Source: JBFFXF01 sp041569895
Lineage (GTDB): Bacteria; Planctomycetota; UBA8108; JACQVS01
Length of the DNA stretch: 5,258 bases
Assembly (NCBI GenBank): GCA_041569895.1
Contig: JBFFXF010000392.1
Location: 1 to 5,258, forward strand
Direction: 5' to 3'
How positions within the stretch are numbered: the stretch's first letter is position 1; every line of letters begins with the position of its first letter. Position numbers and translations under genes: made by a program. Under the pieces are notes generated by a model. The model saw nothing but the letters and a program-made list of their open reading frames with translations, did not search any database and was not told the DNA's origin. Positions 1 through 5,258 of this stretch are shown piece after piece.

Positions 1-23
1 CGCCGTGCGACAGAGAACCGGAT

Positions 24-158
24 CCGACTCCGACTCCGATGTCCGATGCCGATGCCGATGCCGACACCGACTCCGATGCCGACACCGACTCCGATGCCGA
101 TGCCGACTCCGATGCCGATTCCGACTCGGATGCCCGATGCCGAGACCGATGTCCGACT
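24..158. repeat. Degenerate hexanucleotide repeat tract (CCGATG / CCGACT / CCGACA)
   Basis: About 22 back-to-back hexamers of the form CCGAYN, mainly CCGATG, CCGACT and CCGACA, fill this stretch. A larger 18-bp unit (CCGATG-CCGACA-CCGACT) occurs twice in succession at 55-72 and 73-90. Single extra bases at 42, 133 and 152 break the hexamer phase. Plus-strand frames are open through the tract and would read Asp-Ala/Asp-Thr/Asp-Ser or Met-Pro/Thr-Pro dipeptides. However, the phase breaks, the lack of a start with a ribosome-binding site and the run into other repeats argue for a non-coding simple-sequence tract. A frame-disrupted remnant of an Asp-rich repeat protein cannot be excluded. Confidence 0.85.
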
Positions 159-172
159 CCTCATTCCGCGTC

Positions 173-279
173 TCTGCGTAATCTGCGTAATCTGCGGACC
201 GCTCTCCCCCAATCTGCGTCATCTGCGTAATCTGCCGACCGTTCTCCGCCAATCTGCGTCATCTGCGGATGCTCCCCCC
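173..279. repeat. Nested 9-bp / 40-bp repeat block (TCTGCG core)
   Basis: The core TCTGCG recurs every 9 bp within clusters, at 173, 182 and 191; at 213, 222 and 231 (the last as TCTGCC); and at 253 and 262. The clusters themselves repeat every 40 bp. Copy 1 is 173-212, copy 2 is 213-252, and a shortened third copy with one fewer 9-mer is 253-279. By eye, copies 1 and 2 differ at 4 of 40 positions. Each unit is two or three 9-mers (TCTGCGTMA type) followed by a C-rich spacer resembling CGCTCTCCCCCAA. I see no coding signal. The block lies directly beyond the groEL terminator, next to the hexamer tract. It may belong to a dispersed intergenic repeat family, but this window alone cannot show that. 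Confidence 0.85.
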
Positions 280-302
280 GAGACCCCCAGCGCCCTCGCA
301 CC

Positions 303-336
303 AAAAAAAAGACCCCCGATCCAAAGACCGGGGGTC
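303..336 (-). terminator. Intrinsic terminator of groES-groEL
   Basis: Read on the minus strand, a perfect 8-bp GC-rich stem (GACCCCCG at 336-329 pairing with CGGGGGTC at 318-311) encloses a 10-nt loop and is followed at once by eight T residues (the A-run at 303-310 on the plus strand). The stem begins about 25 nt past the groEL stop codon. This is a textbook factor-independent terminator ending the chaperonin transcript. The plus strand has no T-run after the stem, so it should act in one direction. Confidence 0.95.
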
Positions 337-361
337 CTCCCGAAACTTCAAACGGCTTCGA

Positions 362-1990
<1,629 letters not shown>

Positions 1991-2000
1991 GTCTCTTTGA

Positions 2001-2007
2001 ACCTCCT
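2001..2007 (-). promoter_or_regulatory. groEL ribosome-binding site
   Basis: On the minus strand AGGAGGT lies 10 nt before the groEL ATG. It is a near-perfect Shine-Dalgarno, stronger and cleaner than those of groES or the activator gene, which fits the high output expected of GroEL. It supports the chosen start and independent initiation on groEL after the 132-bp gap. Confidence 0.9.
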
Positions 2008-2014
2008 GTCAGCC

Positions 2015-2030
2015 GCCGGTCGGTGCCGGC
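2015..2030 (-). other. Short GC hairpin in the groES-groEL spacer
   Basis: Inverted arms GCCGG (2015-2019) and CCGGC (2026-2030) flank a 6-nt loop. In the minus-strand mRNA this small stem-loop would lie just upstream of the groEL Shine-Dalgarno, ending about 7 nt before it. There is no U-run, so it is not an intrinsic terminator. It could protect the RNA or tune groEL translation, but a 5-bp GC stem is common by chance in DNA this rich in GC. Confidence 0.35.
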
Positions 2031-2066
2031 CGAGCAAATTCGTTCTATTCGGTTTTCTCAGTCGAT

Positions 2067-2105
2067 CCGTGTCGTACTTCCGTGTCGTGCTTCCGTGTCG
2101 TGCCG
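2067..2105. repeat. Three tandem 13-bp repeats between groES and groEL
   Basis: Three contiguous 13-bp units, CCGTGTCGTACTT (2067-2079), CCGTGTCGTGCTT (2080-2092) and CCGTGTCGTGCCG (2093-2105), sit 18 to 56 bp past the groES stop codon. All share CCGTGTCGTRCY. On the minus (mRNA) strand the unit reads roughly AAGCACGACACGG. The repeat is outside both reading frames and its unit length is not a multiple of three. It may be a replication-slippage expansion or a structured or bound element in the dicistronic mRNA. Confidence 0.85.
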
Positions 2106-2122
2106 GGTGTTTCCGCCTGACC

Positions 2123-2419
2123 TCACTCGACGATCGCGAGGATGTCGTCCTCGTTCAGAATCAGGAGCTCCTCGCCGTCGAGCTTGACCTCCGTGCCCGC
2201 GTACGAGCTGAAGATGACGCGGTCGTTCTTCTTGACCTGGAACTTGGCGCGCTCGCCGTTGTCGAGAAGCCGTCCGGTGCCGAGCGAGATCACCACGCCC
2301 TCCTTCGGCTTCTCCTTCGCGGTGTCGGGCAGCACGATGCCGCCCTTGGTCTTCTCCTCCGCCTCGACGCGGCGGACGACGATCTTGTCGTTGAGCGGAC
2401 GGATGTTCGTCTTCGCCAT
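2123..2419 (-). CDS. groES: Co-chaperonin GroES (Cpn10, 10 kDa subunit)
   Basis: This is the heptameric lid that caps the GroEL ring during the ATP-driven folding cycle in the cytosol. The 98 residues match the usual 95-100 of the family. The N-terminal signature IRPLNDKIVVRR is at 6-17. The mobile loop EEKTKGGIVLPDTAKEKP (about 21-38) contains the GroEL-contacting hydrophobic tripeptide IVL. The strand segment KNDRVIFSSYAGTEV (about 64-78) and the C-terminal EELLILNEDDILAIVE are also typical. It lies 132 bp upstream of groEL in the same direction, the standard groES-groEL order, with no terminator-like structure that has a U-run between them. They are therefore probably one operon. The start ATG is fixed by family alignment and by purine-rich Shine-Dalgarno sequence just upstream. 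Confidence 0.99.
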   Translation of the reverse strand: MAKTNIRPLNDKIVVRRVEAEEKTKGGIVLPDTAKEKPKEGVVISLGTGRLLDNGERAKFQVKKNDRVIFSSYAGTEVKLDGEELLILNEDDILAIVE

Positions 2420-2424
2420 CGCAG

Positions 2425-2439
2425 TCCTCGAACTCCTTC
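2425..2439 (-). promoter_or_regulatory. groES ribosome-binding region (two Shine-Dalgarno candidates)
   Basis: On the minus strand GAAGGAG (2439-2433) ends 13 nt before the groES ATG, and GAGGA (2429-2425) ends 5 nt before it. The nearer one has the more usual spacing and the farther one is the better match, so either could be used. Both support the assigned ATG; no better in-frame start is apparent. Confidence 0.65.
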
Positions 2440-2610
2440 AATCTCTTGGCCGGTGGCGGGAGAGACCCCGCACCCCTGTCACGCGAAATACGTCTCCCGT
2501 CAACGCTCTCGCCCAGAGCAAAGTCTGTGCCTCCGACCGGCCGCACCGCAAACCACGGCGGCGCTGCATCTTGGGCGAGGTGTCGGGGAGGCGGTCGGGA
2601 GGCGGGTGAC

Positions 2611-2623
2611 TGCCAAAGTGGCA
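2611..2623. promoter_or_regulatory. Palindrome TGCCA-N3-TGGCA, candidate operator
   Basis: The sequence TGCCAAAGTGGCA is a perfect 5-bp inverted repeat around a 3-bp centre, about 190 bp upstream of groES. Its size and symmetry suit a dimeric DNA-binding protein. The half-site TGGCA recalls the -24 part of a sigma-54 promoter, but neither strand has a matching -12 GC dinucleotide at the right distance, so I do not call it one. Binding by the neighbouring activator is possible but untested. Confidence 0.35.
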
Positions 2624-2644
2624 CCGGGGAGAGCCGTGCGGGCG

Positions 2645-2669
2645 CCTGGCTGTCAGAATGTCAGCCGGG
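2645..2669 (-). other. 8-bp inverted repeat with 9-nt spacer, operator or transcript-end stem-loop
   Basis: The arms CCTGGCTG (2645-2652) and CAGCCGGG (2662-2669) pair over 8 positions, one of them a T-G wobble, around a 9-nt spacer. On the minus strand the element starts about 33 nt past the activator stop codon, so it could mark the 3' end of that mRNA, though no T-run follows. Its arm-9-arm geometry is like that of CIRCE, but the arm sequence is unrelated. The spacer region also contains the direct repeat TGTCAG (2651-2656 and 2659-2664). Confidence 0.35.
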
Positions 2670-2701
2670 GCGGACGGCCGCCGGAGGGGTGTGGGCGGCC
2701 C

Positions 2702-4384
<1,683 letters not shown>

Positions 4385-4387
4385 CAG

Positions 4388-4393
4388 CTCCTC
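4388..4393 (-). promoter_or_regulatory. Ribosome-binding site of the activator gene
   Basis: On the minus strand GAGGAG ends only 3 nt before the assigned ATG, shorter than the usual 5-9 nt. The next in-frame Met is residue 36, inside the predicted helix leading into the GAF-like region and without a better site seen. The upstream ATG is therefore kept, with some doubt about the exact start. Confidence 0.6.
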
Positions 4394-4612
4394 GGGACGC
4401 CGGCGCTGCCCGGGAATCGAGCTCTTGACGCGCGCGATCAGCGCGATTCCGCCCCCCCTTCCAATCCTCTATCGACTTTCTTGACAGAAGGACTTTGGTT
4501 CACGCTCGACTTTTCCCCCGGTGACTTCTCCTTTGGCCCCATAATTCTCCGCGTGGTATCTTCTTTTGGGCGCGTCTGTTGCCGACCCGTCAGCGGTGTC
4601 CTCCGGAGTGCT

Positions 4613-4644
4613 TCCCGCGCCGCGGGAGGCGCCGCCGGGGCGGC
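4613..4644 (+). other. Two adjacent GC-rich inverted repeats in the leader of the exported-protein gene
   Basis: TCCCGCG-C-CGCGGGA (4613-4627) and GCCGCC-GG-GGCGGC (4631-4644) are two near-consecutive palindromes ending 26 nt before the ATG at 4671. As RNA hairpins they need to open a few central pairs to make a loop. There is no U-run, so they are not an intrinsic terminator. They could shape the 5' leader or bind a protein. Chance formation in very GC-rich sequence is a real alternative. Confidence 0.35.
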
Positions 4645-4670
4645 CCGTTTCCGGAAAAGTCCCGAGCCGC

Positions 4671-5258
4671 ATGAGCCGACCGCATTCGATCCAGAGACCG
4701 ATCCTCGCGCAGATCGCCGCCGCCATAGTCGTGGTGGCGATGGGCGGGAGTCCGGCGCTCTCGCAGGTCGAGGCCGAGACCGTCCCGCCGCCGAGCGCCG
4801 AGGAGCTCGTCGAGCGGCTCGGCGCTCGTGACTGGACGCTCCGCGAGGACGCGCAGAGCCGGCTGATCGAGTTGGGCACGACCGCGATCGCCGCGTTGAT
4901 CGAGGGCGCCCGATCCCGCAACCTGGAGATCGCCCAGCGCGCCCGATTCGTGCTCGCCCGCATCGATCCGCTGCGGCTCCGGTTCCGGATCGTGCGCGTC
5001 CGGCTGGCGTCCTCGCCCGAGGTCGTCGAGGTGCTCGACGGCGAGAGCAGCGACGAGGAGGAGATCGAGATCGCGCCCGAGCAGCGCGGCACGTCCGGCC
5101 TCGCTGTCAGTTATTTCATCAAGACGCGACCGGTCCCCGGCGAACGGCTCCACATCCGCGTCGAGAAGGGTCGGCGGCAGAGCTCGTACCGGCTGTCGCT
5201 GCGGGACCCGCTCTCGACTCCCGACGCGGTCAGCATCCTCGAGCGCGGCGCCGAGACG
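4671..5258 (+). CDS. Exported HEAT-like-repeat protein, 5' part (truncated by window edge)
   Basis: An uninterrupted frame of 196 codons runs from ATG 4671 to the last base and has no stop in the window. Residues 1-31 look like a signal peptide: basic start (MSRPHSIQR), hydrophobic core about 15-26 (IAAAIVVVAMGG), then SPALS with likely signal peptidase I cleavage near A29 or S31. No lipobox Cys is present, so the product should be periplasmic, envelope-bound or secreted. Residues about 43-98 form a helical HEAT-like pair (for example LGARDWTLREDAQSRLIELG, then a second helix pair ending VLARID). Residues about 101-196 alternate hydrophobic and charged positions, suggesting beta structure, with an acidic patch SSDEEEIEIAPE. 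The Shine-Dalgarno is weak (GGAAAA about 12 nt upstream). The ATG is chosen because it keeps the whole signal peptide. The next in-frame ATG, at 4740, would delete most of it. The function is not recognised. Confidence 0.78.
   Translation, partial: MSRPHSIQRPILAQIAAAIVVVAMGGSPALSQVEAETVPPPSAEELVERLGARDWTLREDAQSRLIELGTTAIAALIEGARSRNLEIAQRARFVLARIDPLRLRFRIVRVRLASSPEVVEVLDGESSDEEEIEIAPEQRGTSGLAVSYFIKTRPVPGERLHIRVEKGRRQSSYRLSLRDPLSTPDAVSILERGAET

Larger units (their letters stand above)
2420..2701 (-). promoter_or_regulatory. groESL upstream region; promoter not identified
   Basis: This 282-bp gap separates the activator stop from the groES start, both on the minus strand, and should hold the chaperonin promoter and its control sites. 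I searched by eye for a CIRCE operator (TTAGCACTC-N9-GAGTGCTAA) and found none. A TTGACG hexamer on the minus strand (2503-2498) resembles a -35 box, but no reasonable -10 lies 16-18 bp downstream. No GG-N10-GC sigma-54 promoter was found. Two inverted repeats, listed separately, lie in the distal half. The small IR gctct-cgccc-agagc at about 2506-2520 is weak. Promoter identity stays open, and read-through from the activator gene is also possible. Confidence 0.5.
4385..4670. promoter_or_regulatory. Divergent intergenic region between activator and exported-protein genes
   Basis: This 286-bp stretch must carry the promoters of both divergent genes. Its centre (about 4461-4570) is visibly less GC-rich than the surroundings. 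Plus-strand elements are a consensus -35 hexamer TTGACA at 4481-4486, without a good -10 at 17 bp, and CATAAT at 4540-4545, one mismatch from TATAAT, without a good -35. GACTTT recurs at 4474, 4491 and 4508, with GACTTC at 4523. CTTTGG recurs at 4493 and 4531. A 7-bp inverted repeat GGAATCG (4413-4419) / CGATTCC (4444-4450) lies near the activator start. No GG-N10-GC sigma-54 promoter was found by eye on either strand. None of these elements is assigned with confidence. Confidence 0.5.

Noticed and set aside
173..279. CRISPR array
   Set aside because: Only 2-3 copies are present, spacing is filled by near-identical sequence rather than unique spacers, and no cas gene is nearby.
2058..2624. 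188-codon minus-strand frame overlapping groES
   Set aside because: It is an out-of-frame shadow of groES; its Arg/Pro-rich product has no family features.
2619..2640. Sigma-54 promoter starting at TGGCAC upstream of groES
   Set aside because: The -24-like TGGCAC is present but the -12 position reads AGAG rather than TTGC on the plus strand, and the minus-strand reading also lacks the GC dinucleotide.
4608..4610. GTG as an upstream start for the exported protein
   Set aside because: It would put 21 extra residues before a good signal peptide and has no properly spaced Shine-Dalgarno.
4469..5153. Minus-strand frames (207 and 187 codons) opposite the exported-protein gene
   Set aside because: They are Ser/Arg- or Arg/Asp/Gly-rich shadow translations. 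The plus-strand frame has a signal peptide and HEAT-like pattern and is open to the window end.

Overview
This is a GC-rich bacterial chromosomal segment. It carries a complete groES-groEL chaperonin pair and, upstream on the same (minus) strand, a sigma-54-dependent transcriptional activator. The start of a divergently transcribed exported protein runs off the right edge. The lineage cannot be fixed from the sequence. High GC, a GAF-type sigma-54 activator, intergenic simple repeats and an exported HEAT-like-repeat protein would suit Planctomycetota, Myxococcota or a related environmental lineage. That is inference, and the chaperonins themselves are too conserved to decide it.

Layout, left to right. 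Positions 1-361 hold no credible gene. They contain a hexanucleotide simple-repeat tract (24-158), a nested 9-bp/40-bp repeat block (173-279), and a strong intrinsic terminator (303-336) that ends the groEL transcript. groEL (1990 to 362) and groES (2419 to 2123) follow on the minus strand, separated by 132 bp. That gap contains three tandem copies of a 13-bp unit, a small GC hairpin and a strong groEL Shine-Dalgarno. A 282-bp leader lies between groES and the activator gene. It has no CIRCE element and no convincing sigma-70 or sigma-54 promoter, but it does have two inverted repeats that are candidate operators or, for the distal one, a transcript-end structure. The activator (4384 to 2702) has an N-terminal GAF-like sensor region, an acidic linker, an intact AAA+ domain with GAFTGA, and a C-terminal Fis-type helix-turn-helix. 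A 286-bp divergent intergenic region follows. From 4671 to the window end an open plus-strand frame encodes a signal peptide, a HEAT-like repeat pair and a probable beta-rich region.

GroES and GroEL together form the cytosolic protein-folding machine and are almost certainly co-transcribed. The activator could regulate the chaperonin genes downstream, the exported protein upstream, or unlinked targets; the sequence does not settle this. I see no clearly undescribed system. The items most worth a second look are the unexplained control of groESL, the 13-bp repeats between groES and groEL, the nested repeat block beyond the terminator, and the regularly spaced GACTTT motifs in the divergent region.
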